This document shows, piece by piece, positions 1-8,721 of a DNA stretch of 48,548 nt (positions are counted from its first letter, which is position 1; each line of letters starts with the position of its first letter). The stretch is from Ameyamaea chiangmaiensis (GTDB lineage: Bacteria; Pseudomonadota; Alphaproteobacteria; Acetobacterales; Acetobacteraceae). The notes beneath the pieces are model-generated. The model made no database searches, was not told where the DNA came from, and was given only the letters and a program-made list of their open reading frames with translations. The position numbers were made by a program, and so were the translations under genes. Where the stretch lies: the NCBI RefSeq assembly GCF_013376175.1, contig NZ_JABXXR010000008.1:1-48548 (forward strand), in the 5' to 3' direction.

Positions 1-561
1 GATCCGTGGGACGTCCGCGCCGACGTGGGGGAGGCACTGGCCGCGCTGGGCGTGCCGCCGGAGGCGACCAGTGTCACGGCTGACGCGCCGCGCCATTACC
101 ATCCTGGGCGGTCGGGCGTGGTTCGACAGGGCCCCAGGACGGTGCTCGCCACATTCGGCGAACTGCACCCGTCGGTTCAGCGTGCGCTGAAGTGCGAAGG
201 CCCGGTGATGGCGTTCGAGTTGTTCCTCGACGCGATTCCCGATCCGAAGAAGCGTCGCCGGGCGGCGGTCGCGCTGTCGCCGTTCCAGCCGCTGACCCGT
301 GACTTCGCGTTTGTCGTCGCGCGCGACGTGGACGCGGCGACGGTGCTTCGCGCGGCACGCGGCGCGGAGCGGACCCTGATCAGCGCAGTGCGGCTGTTCG
401 ACGTGTATGAAGGCGACAAGATCGAGGCGGGGCACAAGTCGCTGGGCGTGGAAGTCACGCTTCAGCCCACCGACAAGAGTCTGACGGACGCGGAGATCGA
501 AGCGGTCTGCGCCCGGATACTGGCCGCCGTGACCAAGGCAACCGGCGCCACCCTACGCTGA
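1..561 (+). CDS. pheT: Phenylalanyl-tRNA synthetase beta subunit, C-terminal part
   Basis: Partial gene: the frame is open from the first base and ends at a TGA at 559-561, so about 186 C-terminal residues are visible. PheT forms the alpha2-beta2 enzyme that charges tRNA-Phe with phenylalanine in the cytoplasm. The visible part carries the end of the synthetase-like core (ATFGELHP, then PFQPLTRDFAFVV) and the C-terminal anticodon-binding FDX-ACB fold, seen as VRLFDVYEG followed by KSLGVEVTLQP and a final helix. The pheS gene and the catalytic region would lie upstream, outside the window. It converges with the Nudix gene on the other strand, and the two share a GC-rich hairpin at 575-604. Identification is firm; the start cannot be seen. 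Confidence 0.95.
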   Translation, partial: DPWDVRADVGEALAALGVPPEATSVTADAPRHYHPGRSGVVRQGPRTVLATFGELHPSVQRALKCEGPVMAFELFLDAIPDPKKRRRAAVALSPFQPLTRDFAFVVARDVDAATVLRAARGAERTLISAVRLFDVYEGDKIEAGHKSLGVEVTLQPTDKSLTDAEIEAVCARILAAVTKATGATLR

Positions 562-571
562 GGATCAGTGT

Positions 572-1288
572 TTAGCCGCCCTGCGCGACCACGCGCAGGG
601 CGGCCAGGAACCGTTGCGTCGGCGGGGTCAGCGTGGCGTGCTGGTCGGACGTCGGAACCAGCGCGCGCAGGGCGGCGTACTCGCGGTTGGCCCGCGCTTT
701 CCAGCGCGCCTCGATCTCCGGGATCGGCAGCGCCGTGTGCAGCATGAACGCCAGGTCGACGATACGCGTCCCGGGATGTTCAACCCCCACCAGTGGACGT
801 CCGACACGCACGGCGGTCGCGTCGAGGCCCAGTTCCTCGTCCGCTTCGGCCAGAAGCTGGGCATGCAGGTCGACGGTGTCGTCGCCGTCCCGCGACTCCA
901 CGCTGCCGGCGGGACAGGCCTGCCAGCGACCGGGCTGGTAGATGGCATCGGCTGCCCGCTGGCCCACCACGATGCCCTCGGGCGCCTGCAACACCCCCAC
1001 GACGGCTAGCGGCCGCAGGTTAAGGGCGCCGACCAGTCCCGGATCACGCATCTGGGCGAACACGCGGCGGAACTCTGTCCAGTGGCCCGTGATCAGGTCC
1101 GGGGCGATGGCGTCCGCGCTGAAGACGCGCCCATTGAACAAAGTCGGGCGGGCGTCCCGGGCGGCGTCCCACAGCGCGTCGACGCGGGCTTCCACCTCCG
1201 GTGCCAGAGGGGGCGCGTCGCGGCGCCCGACCTCGACCCGCACGTCGTGCGCCAGGGAATAGACGGGCCAGTCCGCGTCGTCGGGCAT
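572..1288 (-). CDS. Nudix family hydrolase
   Basis: Predicted 238-residue cytoplasmic Nudix protein that would hydrolyse a nucleoside diphosphate linked to another moiety; the substrate is unknown. A Nudix-box region is visible around AEADEELGL, but the usual Arg of the REUxEE core is Ala and the stretch between the box glycine and the helix is about four residues longer than the consensus. It is therefore a divergent member whose activity is uncertain. The ATG at 1288 is preferred over an in-frame ATG at 1315 because AAGGAG (1297-1302) lies 8 bases upstream of it. The gene is divergent from the metallopeptidase at 1396, with about 107 bases of shared promoter space, and convergent with pheT. 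Confidence 0.8.
   Translation of the reverse strand: MPDDADWPVYSLAHDVRVEVGRRDAPPLAPEVEARVDALWDAARDARPTLFNGRVFSADAIAPDLITGHWTEFRRVFAQMRDPGLVGALNLRPLAVVGVLQAPEGIVVGQRAADAIYQPGRWQACPAGSVESRDGDDTVDLHAQLLAEADEELGLDATAVRVGRPLVGVEHPGTRIVDLAFMLHTALPIPEIEARWKARANREYAALRALVPTSDQHATLTPPTQRFLAALRVVAQGG
575..604. terminator. Hairpin shared by two convergent genes
   Basis: A perfect 13-bp GC-rich stem (575-587 with 592-604) around a 4-base loop. It sits just after pheT and also encodes the last ten residues of the convergent Nudix gene, whose stop codon (572-574) abuts it. There is no T-tract on either side, so intrinsic termination is an inference; it may instead block read-through or protect the 3' ends. 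Confidence 0.5.
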
Positions 1289-1395
1289 GGGTGGAACTCC
1301 TTCGGGTCGATGCATCCCCGGGCCGGTTCGTGCGTTCGAAGCCGGACGCGTGATGCGGCATTCCCGTTGCGTGCGAGAGGATGGAAAAGGTCAGC

Positions 1396-2484
1396 ATGAA
1401 ACTGTTCTCCTGCGGACGATGCCAGCAGGTCGTCTTTTTTGACAATGAGCGCTGTGGCGTCTGCGACCTGCCCATAGGCTATCACCCGGCCGGGAACGTC
1501 TTCATCACGCTCGAGCGCGACGAACAGGGAGACGGAGCGGGCTGGCGCGATGCGTCCGGCCAGAGCGACGGCCTGTTCCGTCTCTGCGGCAACGCCCAGC
1601 ATGGGGTGTGCAACTGGCTGTGCGACGACGGCACGGACGACACCTATTGCCGCGCGTGCCGCCACAACAAGATCATCCCCGACCTGACGATCGAGGGCAA
1701 CGAAACGCGCTGGGAAAAGCTCGAACTTGCCAAGCATCGCATGTTCTATTCATTGGTGCGGCTCGGCCTTCCGGCGCCGACGCGTCTGGAAGACCCCGAA
1801 GGCGGCCTGGAATTCGATTTCAAGGGCCAGGAGCCTGACGGCACACCCGTCCTGACCGGGCATGCGGACGGCATCATCACGATCGCCCTGCGCGAGGCGG
1901 ATGATATCGAGCGCGAGAAGATGCGCGTCAGCATGGGGGAATATTACCGCACGCTGCTTGGTCATTTCCGGCATGAGATCGGGCATTTCTACTGGAACGT
2001 ACTGGTGCGCGACGCCGGGTGTCTCGATGCCTGCCGGGCCGTGTTCGGCGACGACCGGGCCGATTACAACGAGGCCCTGCAAACCCACTACGCCAACGGG
2101 CCGCGTCCCGGGTGGCAGAACGATTTCGTCAGTGCCTATGCCGCGTCGCATCCGTGGGAAGACTTCGCGGAGAGCTGGGCCCATTACCTGCACATCGTCG
2201 ATGCGCTCGAGACGGCGTCGTCCTATGGGATGAGCCTGCGCGCCGACGTGCCCGACCCGGCGGCCTTGACCGTCGCGATCGATTTCGATCCCTACGCGCC
2301 GGGCGCGTTCGACCGCGTGCGCGATGCCTGGTTTCCGCTGGCATCGGTCGAGACGGCCCTGAACCGGTCCATGGGACTGGGAGAGTTCTACCCGTTCCTG
2401 TTGAACAACGCCGTTCTGGACAAGGTGGCGTTCATCCATCGCCTTGTGCACGGCGAGGTTCCGCGTGACGAGGTTCCGGCCTGA
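1396..2484 (+). CDS. Putative zinc-binding metallopeptidase with N-terminal zinc ribbon
   Basis: 362-residue soluble protein. Its N-terminus has paired cysteines (C6/C9 and C20/C23) typical of a zinc ribbon, and a second Cys-rich stretch follows (CGNAQHGVCNW, then CRAC). A HEIGH motif at residues 193-197 gives the HExxH zinc site of a gluzincin-like peptidase. The layout matches the putative zinc-binding metallopeptidase family of about 350-380 residues (PF15887, from memory); its substrates are not known. The ATG at 1396 is chosen over the one at 1381 because a GGAAAAGG sequence lies 5 bases before 1396, while 1381 has its purine run directly against the codon. No signal peptide is visible, so it is likely cytoplasmic. 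Confidence 0.85.
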   Translation: MKLFSCGRCQQVVFFDNERCGVCDLPIGYHPAGNVFITLERDEQGDGAGWRDASGQSDGLFRLCGNAQHGVCNWLCDDGTDDTYCRACRHNKIIPDLTIEGNETRWEKLELAKHRMFYSLVRLGLPAPTRLEDPEGGLEFDFKGQEPDGTPVLTGHADGIITIALREADDIEREKMRVSMGEYYRTLLGHFRHEIGHFYWNVLVRDAGCLDACRAVFGDDRADYNEALQTHYANGPRPGWQNDFVSAYAASHPWEDFAESWAHYLHIVDALETASSYGMSLRADVPDPAALTVAIDFDPYAPGAFDRVRDAWFPLASVETALNRSMGLGEFYPFLLNNAVLDKVAFIHRLVHGEVPRDEVPA

Positions 2485-2499
2485 CAGGGGGTTCGCACT

Positions 2500-2516
2500 G
2501 GGGCGGCATTCGCCCC
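2500..2516. terminator. Short hairpin between convergent genes
   Basis: A perfect 6-bp GGGGCG/CGCCCC stem with a 5-base loop lies between the metallopeptidase stop (2484) and the aldo/keto reductase stop (2531). No T-tract follows, so its role as a terminator is inferred from position only. Confidence 0.35.
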
Positions 2517-2530
2517 GGCGCGTGGCGATA

Positions 2531-3514
2531 TCAGCGGTTCGGCGGCGCCATGAATTCCGGCCCGACCGGGTCGGTGATGGTTTCTTTCAGGATCGCGTCG
2601 ATCTCTGCCCGATCCTCGTCCGACAGGTGCCAGCCGAACACGTCGGACACCCCGTCGATCTGCGCGGGCTTGCGCGCACCCCACAGGGCGATCATCGGAC
2701 CCTGATCGAGCACCCAGCGAATCGCCAGCACCATGACCGACGTGCCATGGCGTTCGGCCAGCGCGCGCAGCCTGTCGACGGCGGCCAGATACTGGGCAAA
2801 GCGCAGGGCCTGAAACTTGGGATCGGCGCTGCGCAGGTCGTCTTTCGGAAACGTGGTGTCCGCCGTCATCCGGCCAGCCAGCAGGCCACGGCACAGGGGA
2901 CCATAACCCAGGCCGACGAGCTTTTGCCGGACCAGATACGGCAGGATATCGGCCTCGATCCCACGTTCGAACAGGTTGTAGGGCGGCTGTGCGGTCGCCA
3001 GTGGCGCGTGCGCGGCAAACGTCTCCATCTGCTCGACGGAATAGTTCGAAACGCCCAGAGCGCGGACCTTGCCCTCCCTCACCAGCGCGGCGAGGGTTTC
3101 GGCGGTCTCGGCGATGGGCGTTTTGTCGTCGGGCCAGTGAACCTGATAGAGGTCGATATAGTCCGTCTTCAGCCGACGCAGCGACTCCTCGATTTCCTGC
3201 CGGATACGGGCGGGTGTGCTGTCGCGGAACGGCTTTTCGTCCTTCCAGTTCAGCCCGACCTTGGTGGCGATCACGGCCTTGTCGCGCCGTCCCGCCAGCG
3301 CGCGGCCGATCACCTCTTCCGAATGGCCAAAACCGTAGACCGGGGCGGTGTCGAGCAGGTTGACGCCCTCGTCCAGGGCGCGGTGGATGGTGCGAATGGC
3401 GTTGTCGTCGTCGGGGCCGCCCCACATCCAGCCGCCGATCGCCCACGTGCCCAGGGCGACGCGCGAAACGGGGGTGGAAATGCCGGGAATGGACAGGGTG
3501 TCCTGCGCGATCAT
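2531..3514 (-). CDS. NAD(P)-dependent aldo/keto reductase
   Basis: 327-residue (alpha/beta)8-barrel oxidoreductase that reduces aldehydes or ketones with NADPH in the cytoplasm. The catalytic tetrad can be read as D55 and Y60 in DTAPVYGFGHSEE, K85 in VIATKVG, and H126 in YQVHWPD. The later stretch GLGYGPLCRGLLAGRM is typical of the AKR11/Tas-like group. The start at 3514 is set by GAGGAG (3522-3527) 7 bases upstream; the frame stays open further upstream but without a comparable ribosome site. It is divergent from the ATP-grasp gene, whose start lies 142 bases away. The physiological substrate cannot be told from sequence. Confidence 0.92.
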   Translation of the reverse strand: MIAQDTLSIPGISTPVSRVALGTWAIGGWMWGGPDDDNAIRTIHRALDEGVNLLDTAPVYGFGHSEEVIGRALAGRRDKAVIATKVGLNWKDEKPFRDSTPARIRQEIEESLRRLKTDYIDLYQVHWPDDKTPIAETAETLAALVREGKVRALGVSNYSVEQMETFAAHAPLATAQPPYNLFERGIEADILPYLVRQKLVGLGYGPLCRGLLAGRMTADTTFPKDDLRSADPKFQALRFAQYLAAVDRLRALAERHGTSVMVLAIRWVLDQGPMIALWGARKPAQIDGVSDVFGWHLSDEDRAEIDAILKETITDPVGPEFMAPPNR

Positions 3515-3656
3515 CGGGAGTCTCCTCGCATGATGGAACGACTGACCCCGCGCGGCCTGACCAGACCCTCTCCCTGGCCTGGGGATGCCGCGCGCGGTCG
3601 CGGACGGCATCACACGGCAATTGCCCTTTGCCGTAAATCCCCCCACAACACCAAGC

Positions 3657-6053
3657 ATGAGCGTCACGCTGCCTTTTGATGAGATGGTCGACGGGATCGG
3701 CGGTGTGCGTCCGTACTGGCGGGCGCTGCTGGCGTCGATCAACGAGCTTGGAGCCGCTGAACTGTCCGAGCGGGCGGCGCGTCTGGCGTTGCCCGGCGGG
3801 GTGGCCTGCGACCCGGTCCCGCTGCTGCTCGACCGGGGGACGTTCGCCGACCTCGAACGCGGTCTGCTGGAGCGCGCCGACCTGCTCGACGCCTGCCTTG
3901 CCGATGTCTATGGCCAGCGCACGCTGTTGGCGGCAGGCATCATTGCGCCGTCGCTGCTGTTCGGCTCGTCCGGTTTCGTTCGGATGGGGCAGTTCGGGGA
4001 TGAAGGCGGTCGGTTGCTGCGGGCCTTCGCGGTCGATCTCGTGCGTGGGCCAGAGGGCCAGTGGCGCGTCGTGGCCCAGAAGGCCGCGCGCCTGGACATG
4101 ATCGGCACCATGGTCGACGCCCGTCGGCAGATGGAGCCGGCGGTTGGTGAGTTGTTCAGCAGCTATGACCTCGAACGTCCGGGGGCAGCGTTCGAAAACT
4201 GGGGCGACGACCTGCGCCGGGCGTGCGCGTCGTCCGGCCGGGCCCCGCGTCTGGCGGTCCTGTCGCGTCCACGCGGCTCCGGCTGGCGCGAGGACGACCT
4301 GACGCTGGCCCGCAGGCTGGACGCGCTTCTGGTCGAGACACGGGATCTGACGGTGCGCGACGCGACCCTGTGGCTCAAGACCGTGCGTGGCTTGCGTCCG
4401 GTCGACGGGTTGTTGTCGCAGGCCGACATCGCGTTGCTTGATCCGATGGAGTTCGCCGACGGGATCGGCGACGGAATCGCGGGCCTGATGGAGGCCGCGC
4501 GGGCGGGGACGGTGCATCTGCTCAACGATCCGCGCGCCGCGCTGATCGAGATGCCTTGGCTGGGTGCCTGCACCGACGGTATCGCGCGTCACGTCGGCAT
4601 CGGGACACTGCGTCTGCCCGATATCGCCCAGCATCTGGTGATAGGGGATGAGGACTGTATAGCGCCCTGGGGCGCGTCACGCTGGTTCCGGGCTGCGCTG
4701 GACCGAAGGGCGGTCGCGGTGCGCGCGGAGGCGGAGCCTGCCGGACCGTGCGTAGCCTATCCTGCGCCCGTCTTCTCCACGGTGCCGTCCGTCGCGGCCG
4801 GTTCGCTGGAGCCCCGCCCGTTCGTCCTGCGGATGTTCGTCGTCCATGACGGCGGCGACTGGCGCGTGCTGCCGGGGGGTGTCGCCCGCACCCCGGATGC
4901 GGGTGGCTTTTACGACGCGCCCTGTCGGCTGCTGCGCGACGTCTGGGTGGAGGCCGAGGACGCGACCCGCATCATGGGACCGGCGGACCGTCAGGGTGTG
5001 ACCCAACTGGCCATGCGCGGCGAGGGCGATCTGCCCAGCCGTGCCGCCGACGACCTGTTCTGGCTGGGTCGGTACGTCGAGCAGTTCGAGACCGGCATCC
5101 GGGTGGTCGCGATGATCGGTGCCCGGCTGGCCCGCGCCCGGCCATCCCCGCGCGAGCGCGCGGAGCTGGACGTGCTGTTCGCGGTGCTGGCGGCGTGGTA
5201 CCCGCGCCTTGTCTGGCCCGGGGAGGGGGCGGGCATGGGGCTGCTGCGCAACGCGCTGGCGCCGCTGTTCGCCGATGACGAGCGTCCGGCCCAGCTTCTG
5301 GGGCGGCTGCGGTCTCTTGCCGATGATCTGCGCGACCGTCTGAGCGTCGAGTTGTTCGACACGATCGACGAGGAGACGCGCGCCCTTCGGATCGAGGCGG
5401 CCCGGCTGGGGCCCGACCTGCGTGAAGGGCGCGAGATGGCGCTGCTGGCCTTCTGCCGTCATGCGTTGCGCTTCTGCGCCATGTTCGCCGGTCTGACGTC
5501 CGAAAACATGGTGCGGCTCGGCGCGCGACAGTTCCTCGACCTTGGCAGGCGTATCGAGCGCGGGGCCGGGCTGTGCCTGTTGACCGGCGCGCTGGGCAAT
5601 ACGCTGGTCGGAGGGGGCGCCGCGCGCTGGCACGATGGCGCCCGGCTGGCCGTCGAACTGTTCGACAGTACCCTGACCTACCGGGCCCGCTATGGTGTCG
5701 AGATCGTGCCGGCGACCGCACTCGCGCTGTTGTTCGGTGACGAGGGCAATCCGCGCAGCCTCCTGTTTCAGGCGCGCGCGATAGAGGCCACGCTGTGGTC
5801 GCTGGAGGGGGACATGGATCCGGGCGCGTCCCTCGCGGCCGAAGGGCGTGTGCTTCTGGACCACGTCGCGGCGCTGGCCGACCCCGATGTCACACCGGTG
5901 TTGGCAGACCTTTCGCCGCGTCTCGAAGCGGTGCGGGGGGAATTGTTCGCGCTTTCTCGCAAGATCATGCGACGCTATTTCGTGGTTCTGGCGCCCCACA
6001 GCCTCGACTCGTTCGGCGACGGCGACACCAGCGAGAGTGAGGGCGGGGCATGA
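3657..6053 (+). CDS. Circularly permuted ATP-grasp / alpha-E domain fusion protein
   Basis: 798-residue protein. Residues 1 to about 430 match the circularly permuted ATP-grasp family (DUF404/DUF407 type; note RPYWRALLASINELG near the start). From about residue 460 (SRAADDLFWLGRYVEQFE) to the end it matches the helical alpha-E domain (DUF403). ATP-grasp enzymes form carboxylate-amine bonds, and this family has been proposed to make a peptide-like tag; neither substrate nor product is established. The stop overlaps the start of the transglutaminase gene in ATGA, so the two are translationally coupled. The ATG at 3657 is chosen because the family similarity begins there. It has no strong ribosome site, so the start is less certain than the identity. 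Confidence 0.9.
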   Translation: MSVTLPFDEMVDGIGGVRPYWRALLASINELGAAELSERAARLALPGGVACDPVPLLLDRGTFADLERGLLERADLLDACLADVYGQRTLLAAGIIAPSLLFGSSGFVRMGQFGDEGGRLLRAFAVDLVRGPEGQWRVVAQKAARLDMIGTMVDARRQMEPAVGELFSSYDLERPGAAFENWGDDLRRACASSGRAPRLAVLSRPRGSGWREDDLTLARRLDALLVETRDLTVRDATLWLKTVRGLRPVDGLLSQADIALLDPMEFADGIGDGIAGLMEAARAGTVHLLNDPRAALIEMPWLGACTDGIARHVGIGTLRLPDIAQHLVIGDEDCIAPWGASRWFRAALDRRAVAVRAEAEPAGPCVAYPAPVFSTVPSVAAGSLEPRPFVLRMFVVHDGGDWRVLPGGVARTPDAGGFYDAPCRLLRDVWVEAEDATRIMGPADRQGVTQLAMRGEGDLPSRAADDLFWLGRYVEQFETGIRVVAMIGARLARARPSPRERAELDVLFAVLAAWYPRLVWPGEGAGMGLLRNALAPLFADDERPAQLLGRLRSLADDLRDRLSVELFDTIDEETRALRIEAARLGPDLREGREMALLAFCRHALRFCAMFAGLTSENMVRLGARQFLDLGRRIERGAGLCLLTGALGNTLVGGGAARWHDGARLAVELFDSTLTYRARYGVEIVPATALALLFGDEGNPRSLLFQARAIEATLWSLEGDMDPGASLAAEGRVLLDHVAALADPDVTPVLADLSPRLEAVRGELFALSRKIMRRYFVVLAPHSLDSFGDGDTSESEGGA

Positions 6054-6970
6054 TCTACCGGGTGCGCCACGTCACGCGCTACGCATACGAAACGCCGGTC
6101 GATCTGGCCACGCATCTGGTCCACCTGACGCCACGCGCGGCATCAGGACAGGAGGTCGTGCGCAGCACCCTGCTGGTCGACCCTCCCGCGTCGCGCCGGA
6201 CGGACGGGACGGACTATTTCGGCAACCCGATCGCATGCCTTTTTCATGAGGAACCGCATACGTCATTCGTCTTGACCGCCGTCTCGGACGTGTCGGTCGC
6301 GCCGACTCGCAGCCTGACCCCGGGCCCCGCGTGGGAAAGTGTCGTCCGGGCCGTGCGCCATGACGCCTCGGCCTGGCAGGCCGCCGAGTTCACGCTGGCC
6401 AGTCCGGCTTGCCCGGTGTCCGCGCGCGCGGGAGAATGGGTTGCGACGTCGTTCACACCGGGTCGGCCCATCGGGGACGCGGTGATGCACCTGACACGCC
6501 GAATCTACACCGATTTCAGCTTTCGCGCGGGCGTGACCGGGCTTGCCACCACCATTGACGAGATTCTCGATGGACGGGCAGGCGTATGTCAGGATTTCAC
6601 CAATCTGATGATCAGCGGTCTGCGGTGGTTGGGCGTGCCGGCACGTTATATCTCGGGTTACATCCGTACCTATCCGCGAGGCGATGCGGCCCAGTTGCTG
6701 GGCGCCGACCAGTCGCACGCCTGGGTCGGGGTGTGGCTTGGCCCAGAGATGGGATGGGTCGGGTTCGACCCGACGAACGGCATTCTAGGCGGGGGCGAGC
6801 ACGTGATCACGGCCTATGGGCGCGATTATCGGGACATCAGCCCGGTGCGCGGCATGATACTGGGCGGCGGCCGTGGCTCGATGTCCGTCGAGGTCGATCT
6901 GCTGCCGTGCGATGAGGCACAGGCGCGCGGCGTGCTCTTTCCCGAAGAGAAACGACCGGCCCCGGGGTAG
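6050..6970 (+). CDS. Transglutaminase-like cysteine protease/amidase
   Basis: 306-residue protein with an N-terminal bacterial transglutaminase beta region (YRVRHVTRYAYETPV) and a transglutaminase-like core. The catalytic triad is visible: C180 in GVCQDF, H223 in QSHAWVG and D240 in GFDPTNG. Bacterial members usually hydrolyse or transfer peptide or isopeptide bonds rather than crosslink proteins. No signal peptide is seen. Its ATG overlaps the stop of the ATP-grasp/alpha-E gene by four bases, so the pair probably acts in one pathway, with the ligase building and this enzyme trimming or transferring. The third usual partner, a DUF2126 protein, lies at the far end of the window. Confidence 0.92.
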   Translation: MIYRVRHVTRYAYETPVDLATHLVHLTPRAASGQEVVRSTLLVDPPASRRTDGTDYFGNPIACLFHEEPHTSFVLTAVSDVSVAPTRSLTPGPAWESVVRAVRHDASAWQAAEFTLASPACPVSARAGEWVATSFTPGRPIGDAVMHLTRRIYTDFSFRAGVTGLATTIDEILDGRAGVCQDFTNLMISGLRWLGVPARYISGYIRTYPRGDAAQLLGADQSHAWVGVWLGPEMGWVGFDPTNGILGGGEHVITAYGRDYRDISPVRGMILGGGRGSMSVEVDLLPCDEAQARGVLFPEEKRPAPG

Positions 6971-6976
6971 GGCCGG
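6956..6976. terminator. Hairpin spanning the transglutaminase stop codon
   Basis: A 7-bp CCGGCCC/GGGCCGG stem with a 7-base loop. The stop codon of the transglutaminase gene overlaps the loop, and the porin gene ends 17 bases further on, on the other strand. There is no T-tract; termination is inferred from position between convergent genes. Confidence 0.4.
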
Positions 6977-6986
6977 CCGTTGACGG

Positions 6987-8534
6987 TCAGAACAGTTCGA
7001 TGTGGCTCTTGAAGCCCAGCATGGCCTGATTGCGCAGGCCGATCTGTGCGCCGGGGTTGAAATAGTACTGAAAGTCCGGTGCGAACGTGATGCCCCGGAA
7101 GACGTGGATCTGATACATCGCCTCAATGACCGCGCCGTAGGTCTGCGGCAGCAGCGACCCGTTGGGAATCGCCAGACCCTGCATGGCATACAGACGTTCG
7201 GTCTTCGTCAGTTTTCCCGATACCCGGACATAGGAAAAATTGATCCCGAACGCGTCCTGCGGCCGCGAACCCCAGAACCCGCGATCGAGCATGCCGAAGC
7301 TGTATTGCTGGCCACGGGTCTGGGTTTGCTCGTTATTGAAATAGGCCGTCCCGATCAGGGTGATGCCGGCTTCTGGCGCGCCGCCGGGATGGTGATAGAC
7401 CATCTGGTCGGCCAGCGCCCACGCCGACCACGAACCATGCACCGTGCGGGCGGGTAGCCCGGTCAGCGCAAACGGGTTGCCGTTCCCGTCGTAGTAGGTG
7501 TCCTTGTGATCGGCCGTATCGCGCGCGTAGCCTAGCTTGTAGTGCCCGGGCAGTGTGCCGTGGGCGAACACCGGTTCCCAGCCGAGTTCGACCGGAATCG
7601 CCTCACCGTCGATATCCGCGCCATTGAACTTGAAGCCCGTGCGATATTGCTGGACGCCGTAGATGCTTTGCGACTGCGAGAAATAGACGCCGACCTGGAG
7701 GTAGGTGTGCGGGCTGGGACGACCCCGCAGACGCAGTGCCCAGTTCGCGTCCGGATAGGACGCATGCGTCGTGTTGTCCGACGATGCCTTGGGGTTACCG
7801 CAGAACGAGTTGTTCATGAAGTTGCAGTAGAGCGGATTGGACGAGAAATCGCTGAGGAACGACATGCGCCCGGCGGCGGCATCGAAACGCCCCTTGGCCA
7901 TCGTTTCTTCGGCGTAGGCATAGACCAGATGGACGACGACATTGCCACCGCCGCCGTAGATTTCCTGGCTCGGGTTGAGATTGTCGCCGAACATCCGGCT
8001 CGCCGGAATGCCGTAGCGCCCGACGATCACGGCGTGGGTGGACAGACCTCGCACACCCGCCAGACGTTCCCAGTCAATGTCGTTCTCGATCGAGTATTGC
8101 CCGGCAGTGCTCGCCCCCTGACGCAGCCCGTAACCCTTGGTGGGCGCCGTGATCATGCCGGACATCTCGTTCGTGTTGTCCAGCAGCAGCGCCACGCCAC
8201 GCTCGCGCAGCCACGAGTTCCAGCCGTACGGGTCCGGCAGAAGCGCTTCGGGGCGCGGCAAGGGCGGCACGGCCTCCTTCTCGAACTTGTCCGCGCCCAA
8301 GGGTGTGTTCACGCGCTCGGACGGATATTCGTTTGTCTGGTCCGGTGCGGCGTGATCCCAATTGTAGCGCGCGCGCGGCGTGGCCACGACGTGGGTGGTT
8401 TTTCCCCGCGTCGTGATTTTCTGGACGGCGGCGGGTTCTGCCCGGGCGGCGCCGGTATAGCCTGGCCATGAAGCGGAAAAAAGCGTGAGACAGGCAGGAA
8501 ATGTGAATGCGACGGCGAGAGAAAGACGGGCCAT
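6987..8534 (-). CDS. Carbohydrate porin, OprB family
   Basis: 515-residue outer-membrane beta-barrel with an N-terminal signal peptide (hydrophobic core at about residues 5-25, processing probably near AARA). The barrel region has many alternating aromatic strands and ends in a C-terminal phenylalanine, as expected for insertion into the outer membrane. Similarity to the OprB carbohydrate-selective porins is suggested by GLRQGASTAGQYSIENDIDW and by GAVIEAMYQIHVFRGITFAP near the end. Such porins admit glucose and related sugars, which fits an organism that oxidises sugars in the periplasm. A TATAAT-like promoter about 120 bases upstream suggests a long leader. The start codon has only a weak ribosome site. 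Confidence 0.9.
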   Translation of the reverse strand: MARLSLAVAFTFPACLTLFSASWPGYTGAARAEPAAVQKITTRGKTTHVVATPRARYNWDHAAPDQTNEYPSERVNTPLGADKFEKEAVPPLPRPEALLPDPYGWNSWLRERGVALLLDNTNEMSGMITAPTKGYGLRQGASTAGQYSIENDIDWERLAGVRGLSTHAVIVGRYGIPASRMFGDNLNPSQEIYGGGGNVVVHLVYAYAEETMAKGRFDAAAGRMSFLSDFSSNPLYCNFMNNSFCGNPKASSDNTTHASYPDANWALRLRGRPSPHTYLQVGVYFSQSQSIYGVQQYRTGFKFNGADIDGEAIPVELGWEPVFAHGTLPGHYKLGYARDTADHKDTYYDGNGNPFALTGLPARTVHGSWSAWALADQMVYHHPGGAPEAGITLIGTAYFNNEQTQTRGQQYSFGMLDRGFWGSRPQDAFGINFSYVRVSGKLTKTERLYAMQGLAIPNGSLLPQTYGAVIEAMYQIHVFRGITFAPDFQYYFNPGAQIGLRNQAMLGFKSHIELF

Positions 8535-8658
8535 CTAGCGGCTGGCCGGTCTATAGATGGAGTGGCCTGTCGTCATCGTCATGGCGATTACCTTTTTGTT
8601 CTTGTGCATGTGCGGAAATGACGCAACGAACCGGGTAAAGTTCGATACGACTCTCACT

Positions 8659-8689
8659 ATTATAACGAAATCGGGCATCTCCGTGGCAA
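8659..8689 (-). promoter_or_regulatory. Candidate promoter for the OprB porin
   Basis: On the minus strand TTGCCA (8684-8689) is followed after 19 bases by a perfect TATAAT (8659-8664), in the AT-rich gap between the porin and the EEP hydrolase. Transcription would begin near 8652, giving a leader of about 118 bases. The 19-base spacing is long for sigma-70, so this is a moderate prediction. Confidence 0.45.
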
Positions 8690-8721
8690 GCGGCCCGATC
8701 GGTGGCTGTGTCGCAGCTCTA

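Noticed and set aside
2444-3679. Long plus-strand frame opposite the aldo/keto reductase
   Set aside because: The minus-strand gene has the complete catalytic tetrad and a good ribosome site; the long antisense frame is an effect of high GC content.
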